A DNA stretch of 64,000 bases. Origin: Sacculina carcini (taxonomy: Eukaryota; Arthropoda; Thecostraca; Sacculinidae). Below are positions 12,201-24,200 of the stretch, in pieces. Location: assembly GCA_916048095.2 (NCBI GenBank), contig OU696588.1, positions 6,812,501-6,876,500 of the forward strand, read 5' to 3'. A program made the translations under genes and the position numbers. The stretch's first letter is position 1, and each line of letters opens with the position of its first letter. Below the pieces are notes generated by a model that did not search any database, was not told the DNA's origin, and worked only from the letters and a program-made list of their open reading frames with translations.

Positions 12201-15200
12201 AGCAGATGACTAAGGCATTGCAACGGCATAGAGCGATGACAAGCACAGACGTGGACTTGCAGACGGACACACACTCACGCTCGACAGCGGTAGATCAGGT
12301 TAACCTGATACTAGCAAATGTAACGTGAGCGCCTTCACGGCGTTCACACAACACCGCCACACAAGCGTCACTCACACACTACGCAGCACCACCACAGTCA
12401 GCACAAGCACTCTCACACTCTCACTCGTTCAAAAATTGATCACAGTAAACACAACACCAGCAACACATACACATTGGACCACTGACAACTGACAACTGAC
12501 GACGAATATATCTAAGTAATATTTATTATTGCAATATTAATTTTTGAAAGTTATATTTATCGAAGTTAATCAACGCACTGTTCTAGTGTTATTTTGACAC
12601 ATGTATTTTCGTTGTTAGGTTAGGATAGGTTGGATAGGTTAGGTTAGTTATACTTTCTACCGTCAGATAGCGCTAGTATCGCAGTGAACGGAGTGCGCCT
12701 GTTAGCTCCGCCAACGCCACCTAGATAGTATCTAGGTGGCGTTGGCTCCGCCTCCATTTTGCTACGCGCAATGAAATGAAATGTTATGAAATTGCATTTG
12801 TTGTTTGAATAGTTTCTTGCTATCATAATCTGAGTCCACATTGATTTAATAAGTCTAATTGGGGCCTTTATTACTTGAATGCTTATTCTGGTGTCTTATT
12901 TTCGTTGCAGTGGAAGTTGTGAGGACCAATTCCATTGTTTGTGTTTTGTTGTGGGAATAGTTTCTGTTCTAAAATTAGTTTTACCATTCGAAAATATTTC
13001 TGATATCATATTACAGACTCACATCGATTTTCGTCACCAATTCAATCAGATAATTGCTCAACGTCTGCAGCTAAGTGATGAGGGATATTTTTCGTTGTGT
13101 ACAGTGTTATTTTTCAGTGAGTAATTTCTTAGGTATATAACTTTTGAGTAATCTTGTGTTATGGTTTTTGTGGTGTAGTCGAATTGTAGGCCCCAAACAT
13201 GAGTTTTTGGGAATTTCGTTCTGAGTGTCTTTTGTACATGTGTTCATTGCATGCTCCATCTGTTTTCGTTTTTCCTCCTTTTCATCTCTTATGTTGTCAG
13301 CCCTGTATTTCTTACTGTTTTAACAAGTTTTGTTTGGCAATTAAACCGAATAAAATCCGTGATCGGTGGATCGTTTTTCTACGCGTGAGCGTGTGCATAT
13401 TTAGGGAAACGCTTCAAGGCCCATTTTTCGATTGGTGACTGTAGCAATCGAAGCTACCTACACACGTTTTAAATGTTTGTAGGTGTACGCGCGCATTCAC
13501 ATAAGGGTCATTTGTAGTGAACCACAGGCTTGGTTCATCCTTAGATTCTTCTGCAATTTTTTTATTCATTGTTGAATATCGAAGTGTCTCTTGAGTGACT
13601 GTTTTCTGACAATGCATGGCTGATTTACAGCTCGCCTTACAATCAAAGTATCACCATTTCTTACTAAATCAAATCTTGTTCTGCCACGGGGCTGGCAGAG
13701 TGGAATGCAGGTGTCCATGTCCACAATGACTACAGGTCGCCTTCACTATAGAAAGTATTATCCGCTCAGAGGCGGGGTCTCATAGCTGCTCGCTGTGACC
13801 TGCTTCTCATAGACGGAATTGGAGCATACACATACACACACACATTGTGTTCAACACTAATTTGAGTAAAATCATATTGGTTGATGCTGAACAAGTGTGT
13901 TATACTAACCATGCAGTTTGAACTTGTACGCCCACTGGAGAATCTGATGTTTGATTATTGAAGAGGGGAGTGATGTTTTTAAATATGCCCTCAAGTCCCC
14001 TAGAGTGGTGATTTTATATTTAATGAACTTCGATAGTTTTTAGTGTTCGTAACCTACTGTATCACACATTTGAATCTAGATTCACATCACAGACGGATCC
14101 CTGGAAGAGACCCTCAGATAGCCTGTGACTCCAGTCATTTATCACACCACCATTCTGGGGCAAAGACGAAGGGGACCCTTTTGTGATTGGGGCTCTATAA
14201 TTGAATTTTTGCTCCTGTCCATCCCAGAACCTGTCCAGCCTACATTCAACAAACTTTATCGACACTCGTATCAATCACGTCACCGTTTGACCAACATAAA
14301 GCCCACCACCAGGGAAAACAGTTCAACTCGTGTACTAACCAACAAAGCAACAAGACCAATCAAACAAACTATATATTTCGTTTAGAGCATATAACCACAT
14401 ATGCGAGCAAAAATAATCAACGGCAAGAATAAATATAATGGATCCAATGTAGCAAACACGTATACACGCACAACATACACAAACATCAAAATCAGATCAA
14501 TCACACAACAGAGAAAGCTAAAAAATTGCCGAAAACAAGAGGCATCAGAAAATAAACGTGCGCTTATCAGTTTTATACAATTAATCACCTGCGGTATTAA
14601 CAAACCTAGCAGCTATCAAAACAAGCGTGCAGTAGTCAAACAACTATTAAAACAAACGTGTCAAACCAGTCGAGCAATATATATGAGTATAGCGTATTTA
14701 TTCGTGCACCACGCATGTAACTCGATGTAACACCTTGGGCCCTTCACGCTACACAACTGCCCTTCCACCAATGTTACACAATACGCGCCTATACACGCTC
14801 AAAGGTAGACCGAAACATACAAATGCATGTAAATAAACAGCACAACCCAATACATTTATGCAGATGACCCAAAACACAGCATACATGGGAACCCATGCCT
14901 ACATGAAATTAGGACCAAGAAATAACACGCAACTACAACCGCACTACAAAAGTCGCACTAAAATACTCCTGTATCACTACAATATCACACTACAATATAT
15001 ACCACAATACCCACTAGAATCTTATAACACAACAAATCCTACAAGCTGCCGTAGAGGAATAGGACAATTAATTCCTTCAAACGCTTCACAAACGTCGACG
15101 GTGGCATCTTGGGCCGTCACACCGGTATTGTGAACTGCCATGGAAATTACTACGAGGAGCCGTGTGTTTCGAATGCTAAAATCTGGAACAAACGTTTTCT

Positions 15201-18200
15201 TCAGAAATAACTGGGACATTTTCTACAGAAGGATACCATCATTTCATTTGATGCTTTCGGACATGACGTAGTCTACGCAAGCAATGCATCAACATGGCTA
15301 TTTCAGGATTGGAACAAAGGCTAGTTGTCTATTAATTAATTTTTTTAGCTATTGCAACTTGTAACTTGCAACTTGCTAGTGTAGCTGTGATTGTCGAAAA
15401 TATGTCCACGTTGTGTAGCCCATTGGCGTGCAGTGCATTCAAGAAAGGCGTGAAAGTACCACCCTCTAAGAAATTTAATCATAGTAATGATTTGAGGTTG
15501 TATAGTCACTTCGCTGAAGTGGTGCACATAACAATCAAACGTGAGATGCCCTCGCACAATGATTAAAATAGTTGTAATTCTTTTTCAAATAGAACACGGA
15601 GAAGGAGGAACTTTTGATAGCTTTTCACGCGTCAGTTTTGTCACAGAAACAAATTTACATGAAGGACTATTACCCTGTAAAGAAATACACCACAAGTGCA
15701 ATCATGAACATCTCAGACATATTTTGGTGCTGCCAAGCAAACGCAAGATGCAGCACATCACTCCATTTATTGGCAAAGATGAGATGATAAGGGAACCGCT
15801 TGTCAAAGTGAACACTACAACAGACTAACGCGTTTTCTCTTGATAGCTGAAGTACATCGATATCTTGATAGCTGAAGTACATAGTGGTCGGTGCCATGAA
15901 TTATGGCAGTGTTGTATTTTTGCTAGGATTCCGAGTGGTACGGCACTGGGTCAACAAGCCATATTGGGTCATTTATTTGTGTGTTATCATGAGGTCGCTG
16001 CACAGAAGACCTGGCATCATGATTTCTGTGACACTCAAGGTACACGACCCCATACCAACTTGAATGCATAAGGTAGGCATATGGTGATCGTGCCATTGGA
16101 TTGATCACATACAACCGCAAGATAAGCTAGCACTAATGTAAGATATTCTATTTTCCGGGTAATTATGCTGCGATAGCCAAGCATCGCATTGACAAAGAGC
16201 GCGTTTGGTTTCACGTTTTCAACACCGATAATCACCTGAGGTGCATACGAACGTCTGGGTAAATGAAAGATGTTAGAAGATCAGCCTAGACATAAATACA
16301 GCTTAATTATATATCGTCAAAAGTGGACTGTTTCATCAAGGAGGTCCGTCACCGCTCCTGCTGCCGTAAAAGACTGGAGACTTTGATAGTATATGTCCAG
16401 TTTCAACGGGATTTACATTATATGTCCAGCATGTTTCGTTGTGTGGCAAATGTTTTTCTGATTGGACTTCATAATCTAGAGAAAGACCAGCAGAAAAGTG
16501 CTATTTTTTCCCCTCACTTCTGTAAAGAAGACCCGGCTCGCTTATTAATCGCTGAAATGTGCTCAGTTTTTGTTTCTGTGTCTGCTTCTTTATTTGTGTA
16601 AAAGTTTGTTTGTATAATCATAAATACTAAAGTATAACCCATTTTCGAGAAAAAGGGTTCATTTTCTTTTAAAACGCATGATTATAGCATGTTTGGTCGC
16701 TTTCAATCGCAAATGTTCAACTACATTTCATTCTTGAGGCAACTAATAATTGTGTATGTTACTTTTTTCTAGCTTATACTACCTTTAGTAAGTCAATTGT
16801 GCATATATTTATCGTATTTACAACGCTAATTGTGTATTTTGTGATGTTCGTCCAGTATATAACGATGTGTTACAATGGAAGCAATGACCTCGCCAGCTGA
16901 CTCAGACATCGAGCCGTGCATGTGCTGTATTCAGTAGTCCTTGGTTCTAGTATATTCGATTATTGGTGTTAAGAATGTATGTCTACCATCTAGTATAAAT
17001 ATAATACTTATTTCATGTCAGTCGACTGTAAAAATTATTCTAGAAAGTTGTATTTTTTGTCATCTTAATATGAATCAAATTCTAACAAATAATACAATGT
17101 TATGATCTATTGAATGGTGTTTGTTATATTGCCATAAAATTATCTAACAATGCAAATTGAGACAAACATTTTTTCATGATACGCTAGCTTGTACTTTTCA
17201 ATTTAAGTTTACACCCATTTAAATTATTTAAATTATGGTCATTTTAGCACAATTAGATTTAGCTTTGTATAAATTATCCGAATATATGTACTGATTAACA
17301 GTTTCGAGAAACAATTGTGGAATATACCCATCCCAAATATCAGCCGTCAATTGACGGCTCTGGTCCTTCTAGTTAGTCTCGTTTCTATAGAAAAAACGAT
17401 TAATGCTAGACAAATAATATTTTGTCAATATTTATATTTTACCAAAAAAATAAATATCAGTAAAATGCAAGTATCTAACTCTAACCAGTGAAAAGTTATT
17501 TGAGACTGAAATTTATATAGCCGTCAATTGACTGCTCCGGTCCTTCTAGTGTTAAAAGTGAATTAAAAGCACACATTTTCGCGTTTTCTCGGAAAGTCGG
17601 TTGCCATATTGAATGTGTCTTATTCGGTTTTGTACGAACCAGTTATCATGTGCCTGACATGGTGTTGTTGCGATGTTGAGGTGGAACGGAGACTGCGCCG
17701 GCGGTGGGTGCTGAGTTCAGCGGTGATGTCAGTGTTCCTGCCGTCCTCACTGAACCAGATACTGTCAGTATTCCTGTACCCACTGAACCAGATACTGTCA
17801 GTACTGCTGTCCTAACTGACCAAGATACTGTCAGTGTTCCTGCCGTTCTCACTGAACCAGATACTGTCAGTACTGCCGTCCTCACTGACCAAGATACTGT
17901 CAGTGTTCCTGCCGTTCTCACTGACCAAGATACTGTCAGTACTGCCGTCCTCACTGAACCAGATACTGTCAGTATTCCTGTACCCACTGAACCAGATACT
18001 GTCAGTACTGCTGTCCTAACTGAACCACATAATGTCAGTATTCCTGTACCCACTGAACCAGATACTGTCAGTACTGCTGTCCTAACTGAACCACATAATG
18101 TCAGTGGTCCTACGGTCCTAACTGAACCGGATACTGTCAGTAATCCTGCTGTCCACACTGAGACGAATGACAGCGTCACTCCGTCAATACTACATTCGCA

Positions 18201-21200
18201 CCAGGTTTGTTCATGCATCATATATTCTCTGTGATCCTGAGTGTGTGGAATATAATCGTGTGTATTTGTATGTGTATATATTTGTGTGTTTGTGTGTACT
18301 AGTTTCCAGTATTTTTGTGTATTGTTTGCAGTCGGGTGCTTCAGACACGACAGTTGCTTCACCAATCAGTTCTGACGTCGTCATAATCATGCCTGCTGAG
18401 AATGAGACCAGTTCGTGTGACGACAAACTGCCTCATCATTTTACTACCACCACCGACACCGACCAGTCAGCCACTGTTATGCCAGACGTTGTGAAGACGA
18501 GCGAGCCAGGTAACTGGTCTGATTCTGCGTGCTATTTTGTGCTGACTTGATACTGGCGTGTCTGCTGAATCACGAGCTGTTCAGCGCGGCAACATGAGCA
18601 GCTATGTGTGTCTCACTTGTCGGCGGGCTGGTATTTTGTAATAATGGATCGCATTATGTGATGTTAGCCATGCGTGTCTCATTTATCTCACTGTTAATCC
18701 TTCGACTTTAATTCAATGTTCAATGTATTTGTACACGCATATGAATGAATGCTGTGTGTGACATTTGGTTACAAGTGGTGTGTGTACTCACCGAGTTGTA
18801 CTCACTAAGTTGTGCTGCAGTATATGAACTTTGTCTCGAACTGACCTGTCTCTTTTCCCATCAAGTTTATGTTTGAACTCATATTTTTCATTACATTGCT
18901 CTTGGTTGGCTAATTCCATTCGTCGATGGCTTTGTTTACAGGAAACTTAATGGTACTTCTTAATGTCTTTTATACAATAAGTTTTCTTTAGTTTATAGCT
19001 GTGCCCCCTTCCCTTCGTCTATTTCTCCAGTCTTATGCCTACTGGTTTTGTCATCATCGTCATATACTAGTGCGTATATTTATCAAGTCGCCTCTTTTTC
19101 CCCTCTCCTCCAGAGGAGGCAGGTTCAGTGCATTCAATCTTTCCTCGTATGTTGAGTCTCTCAGATTCGACACAAGTTTGGTCGCCATCCTTTGCGTTCG
19201 TTCCAGTTTATTTTTATGGCCCACTTCATGAGGGGACCATACCACAGCGACGTATTTCATCTGGGGTCTAATCACTGAAACGATCAGATTCCATATCATA
19301 TGTTCAACTAAATATTACAATGTGTGTTTGATCCGTATGAGTAATACAATTTTGTTCCGCAAATATTATTTCATTTCGAAGATCGATTCTAATGATTACT
19401 CCTATATCCTTTTCTTTCTGAACGTGCTATAATGCTTCATTTCCAAACTTGTGAACCCTGTTTGGTCTGAATTTACTCGCGCCAAACTTCATGTTGTTTG
19501 TCTGGTGACAGGGGGTGCAACTTGCGAGGATCTCACGTCAGATAGCCAGTATGTGGCCGAAAATTCACTGCTGTCGTGTTTGACCACATTGGAGGAGGAT
19601 TCTCGTGAAAATCCGCAAGGTGTGAGGTTTACTGGCGGTGTGAGAGGTGAGAGCTTGCTTAGTATAGCTTCTCTACTTGTAACTGCACGTTTTTGACTCC
19701 GTGCTGTAGTGGTTATCACACACGCCTCACAAGTGGGATGTCCATGGTTCGAATCCCGGCTGATACTTTCATTGGGCGAATTCTATAATCCAAAGCCCCT
19801 GTCCATCTAGCAGCAAATGATGGTACCAGAGATCAGTCATGTGTTGTGTCATGCATTCTGGGGAGGTGGTCCTCTCTAATACGTCTTCCATCCTTGTGGC
19901 GCCATAGTGTGGAGAGGGTCGTCTCTGCGGTGACAGCGAGCTGCACGGGTCACACCTGTGTATTCATAGGCTTCGGATTATTTCCGTGTAGCAGCTGTCA
20001 CTTGAGACCTTTAACCTTTTAACATTATGATTGGGTACTTTCATTGTCACAATTGATGTTGACTGTTATTGTATTTGTTTAAACATTGTCGCGTTGCCGT
20101 TGTCAGTGTTCATAGGGGCGGGCGGATGCAGATGTTCAGCGTGTAATAGCAGCATGTGTGAGTGTCAGTGCAGGTTGTATGATCACCGTGTTGATGTGTT
20201 GTTGTCAGGCGCCATCACAATGGAGCCGTACGGTGTGCCGTGCGTCAGAGAACTAGTCAACTTCGTGGCGTCGCTCATCAACCCTCTGGACTCGGCCAAC
20301 TCCGAGTTCATGCTGCACTGCGGTCTCACACTGCTGGCCGTTGTCATGGAGACGGGAGGCGGTGATTTGGCGCGCTTCCCGTCCATCATGACCATCGTCA
20401 AGGATGATATCTGCCGCAACCTTTTCTCTGTGAGGCCTTCATCATTATCAACATTATTATCATCATATACATTGCATTAACAAGGTGAAAGGGAATGAGC
20501 GCTAACACTATGCATTACATGACTGCAATGTTCATGCATCTTGATCATCAGTAGGGACTGACACACAGACAGGCAGATAGATAAGGGTTGATTTTGGTAG
20601 TTTGTCTTGTGTATTTTGTATTAGTTGTGTATATTGATATTGTGCTAATGTGGTACTGATAAATGAGTTATTTGGTTGTGGATATCATCAAGCTTAATCA
20701 AATTGATAATTGAGCATATTTAGCATCATCAAGCATAATCGAATTTTGTGAAAAACTAGAAGAAATGTTTGCCATGACTAGATCTTCAAACTGGATTATT
20801 ACTGGGGATTTTAACGTTGATTTGACTAGGAAAGAATATAGCAGCGTTCAGCGTTTTTCTGATGCTATGCTTAGTCTGGGCTTCATGCCATTAATTAAAT
20901 CTCCGACCAGAATCGCTAGCAACAGCTGTACTACAATAGACAACATATTTACCAATATGACCAAGAGAGAATTTTGTTCAGGAACCATTACTTATGATAT
21001 AAGTGATCATTTGCCGATATACTGTCGTATAAGTGTGGGTCATCATGCAAAACAAACAGAGGAATTCTTCTTCAAAAGAATTATCAATGAGAAAAGAAAA
21101 TATGTTTTTCTGTACAATTTACAAATTATTGATTGGAGACAGACTTATGCTGATAATGTGAATGACACATTCGAAAAGTTCATACAAATTTACCAATCCA

Positions 21201-24200
21201 TTGTTGACAGCCATGGTGTAGCCTAGGCTACACCATGGCTGTCAACAATGACGGGCTACACTTAGCCCGTCATGAAAATGCGTAAGAAAATCAGAATTAT
21301 GCAGCCATGGTTGACAAAAGGATTAAAAATATCGTGTAAAAACAAAAATTATATTTACAAAATATAATTTGTTGGTAAATTAATGTTGACGTTTGTTTGA
21401 GCGGCACTGTTGAATTGGTGTCTCGTGTGTATGTGTGTGTGCGCTGTGTGTATGCGCGTGTGTTCACAACTGTAGAAGAGGGTGTATGTGCGTGAGCGTG
21501 TTCATGTGCTGTTACGCGGATTCGGTGTTTATGGAACTGCTTGATTTGTGTATGCATGTATGCATTTACGTGTGTATGTATGTGTGTGTGTGTGTGTGGA
21601 AGTGTAGCGTGAATGTGAATATGTGTGGCATTGGTGTTTGGGATTTCTGGTGGGCCGGAGGTGTTTAGTTCTGTGCTGCTCTTTGGTGTCATAATATAGC
21701 GTTGATTTTTATTTGGTATTTGTACAAGCTATTTCGGCAATATGACGGAGAAAGAGTTTGACCTTAGACTTATTCCTGAATTCGACGGAAAAGATGATGT
21801 TGTTCAGTGGATCAGCAAAGTGAAGAAAATACGCAAACTCAGGAGAGTTACTGACGTCGCCACAGTTATTCAGATGAGGCTGTCTGGAGATGCCTATGCT
21901 GTGGTAGACAGACTCTCTGACTCAGACCAGTTGGATGTGGACAAGGTAACCGTAGCTCTTTCTCGTGCCTTTGGCTCTGATCCCTATTTATCATACGAGG
22001 AATTGGTTAATCGCACGCTGAAAAGTGGTGAGTCCGTTGATGTCTATTTGGCTGACATCGAAACACTTGCTGGAAGATGTGGCATAGCTGGTCAGCTTGC
22101 ACTGAAGTGCGCTTTTGTAACCGGCCTATCTGAAAACGTCTGACACGTGTTGCGAGCTAACTCCAAGCTGGAAGACATGTCCCTAGAATGTGTACTCGAT
22201 CGTGCGAGAATCGTGTTGGCTGATGAGCGAGAGTCTACGGTTCGCAACAGTGTTTGTGCATCACATAAACGAGATGTGAGGACTAGTAGGGACAATCGTC
22301 AATTCAGATGTTTCAATTGTGTCATGTTTGGTCATGTAACTAGAACTTGTCGAAAAGGAAGACAGGAAATTATATGCTTCCTCTGTGGTGGTGAAGGTCA
22401 CGTTGCTGCGAAATGTTCAAGATTTCCGGATTCAGGAAACCGAATGGGAGAAGAGACGTCGGCGCCGGTCTCTTCTCACCTGTAAACGAGGCGTTACCCT
22501 GCATTCAGCTTCTGGTTGACGGTGCGCGTCGATATGTGCTTATTGATACATGATGTTCCACCAGTATTGTGCACACCTCAGCCTGTTGGAAATGGAGAAA
22601 GAGGAAGGCGAGTTTCAATACGGTGAGTGGTCAGCGTGTGCTTTGCGCCGGTGAAGGTAGAGTGAAAATTCAGTTGCCCAGTGGTCGCTCAGCCCAAGTG
22701 GATGTTTTAGTAGTTGAGTATCAACCTATTGGATTTGATCTTATTTTGGGAATAATACGATATCTGCACTGGGGGGAGTTTTTGTGCGTTCTGCGCAGAA
22801 TGTGTTGTTTAATGATCGGTCGGACAATTTATGTTGTGCTTTTCCGGGCCCAACAAATCACTCGTACCTGTTAATTGATGAAAAGGATTTTCGGGCGCGT
22901 TTTGACGAAAAACAAGAGCTGGATTGTCACGTGGAAATGGGCGGGCACGGAACCAACAGTGCTGTATAAACAAATTCCTCAGTACAAGGTTCTAACGGAC
23001 GCTAGAGAGAAGTATGATCGAGAAGTGCAGAGGTGGATCGATCGGGGCTGACTTATGTCTTACGACGAGTCGCAATTGGGTCCATCTAGAGGACTCATAC
23101 CAATGATGGCGGTATTGCAGCGGAATGGTGAGAAAGTGCGACCTGTGTTGGACTATAGATAATTTAACGGGCACCTAAATCTACATACAACCGACTCCGA
23201 TGTGTGTGCAGACAACCTGAGAGAATGGCGTCGTCGAGGAGACAACGTGTCATTAGTTGATTTAAAAGACGCGTATCTGCAGCTCAGAATTGATGAATCA
23301 TTGTGGAGCTTTCAAACAGTGGAATATCGCGGTGCGAGATATTGTTTAACCAGGTTGGGGTTTGGGCTTTCAATAGCACCCTTGGTTATGAAGTCTGTGT
23401 TGGTTGCCGTATTGCGACTGAGAGACGATGTCTTCAGAGGAACAGTCCCATTTGTAGATGATATTTTGGTCGATGAAACTGTTGTCTCAGTGCAGGCGGT
23501 GATAGAACATTTGAAACAATTTGGACTGACCTGCAAGTCGCCTGAGCGTTTGAGCGAAGGGTCGAAGGCCTTGGGAGTGCAAGTGAGAAGTGAGAATGGA
23601 AATATCATTTGGAGAAGAGCTAAAGAAGTTCTTCCTGTGCCGTCCAGATTGAGCAGAAAAGTGGTGTTTTCATGGTGCGGCCAAATTACCGGATATTTGC
23701 CTGTTTGTGCGTATTTGAGACTGGCAGCTTCTCATTTGAAACGTCGGGCCGCTGCAATAACTAATAATTGGGATGATGAGATTACTGATGAAGTTTTACG
23801 TTCAATGTTAGGGGATGTCTATCAGAGGTGGAAAAAGAACGATCCCTCGAAAGGAAGATGGGTGTGTTGGGCGATGAAGCGGTGGCTTGGGAAGACGCTA
23901 GTTCACTGGCAGTAGGGGTGGCTTTAGAGGTAGACGGCAGTATTGTTGAAGATTGTTGTTGGTTACGCAAGGACTGTGACTCACATATCAACATCGCTGA
24001 GCTGGATGCAGGGCTAAAAGGCATAAATTTGGCGGCTGCATGGAAGATGAAAAGACTAATGACAGATTCGAGATCAGAATTTCATTGACTGAGTGACTTA
24101 CTCTCAGGAAGAGCAAGACTGTGTACCAAGGCGTCAAGCGAATTGTTAATCAGGAGACGGATCTCAAAGTTTCAGACCATAGTGCAAGAATATGCCTTGT

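Larger units (their letters stand above)
8886..12235 (-). mobile_element. CR1/L2-like LINE, 3'-broken
   Basis: A minus-strand non-LTR retrotransposon read from about 12.2 kb down to 8.9 kb. In order: ORF1 with a PHD-type finger and CCHC knuckles, an apurinic-type endonuclease, and reverse transcriptase. The RT stops abruptly at about 8890 in the T-rich repeat region, so the 3' end is missing. That is unusual, since LINEs normally lose their 5' end, and it points to later deletion or insertion. Confidence 0.8.

Noticed and set aside
12612-12655. True telomeric array
   Set aside because: Too short and degenerate, and internal to a gene-bearing region.
14382-16601. ORFs of 65-109 codons in 14.4-16.6 kb
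   Set aside because: Low-complexity or AT-rich, no motif, no splice context; consistent with chance.
17646-18365. 239-codon antisense ORF across the GBF1 linker repeat
   Set aside because: The + strand has splice sites, phase agreement and orthology context; the minus frame is open only because the repeat lacks stops on both strands.
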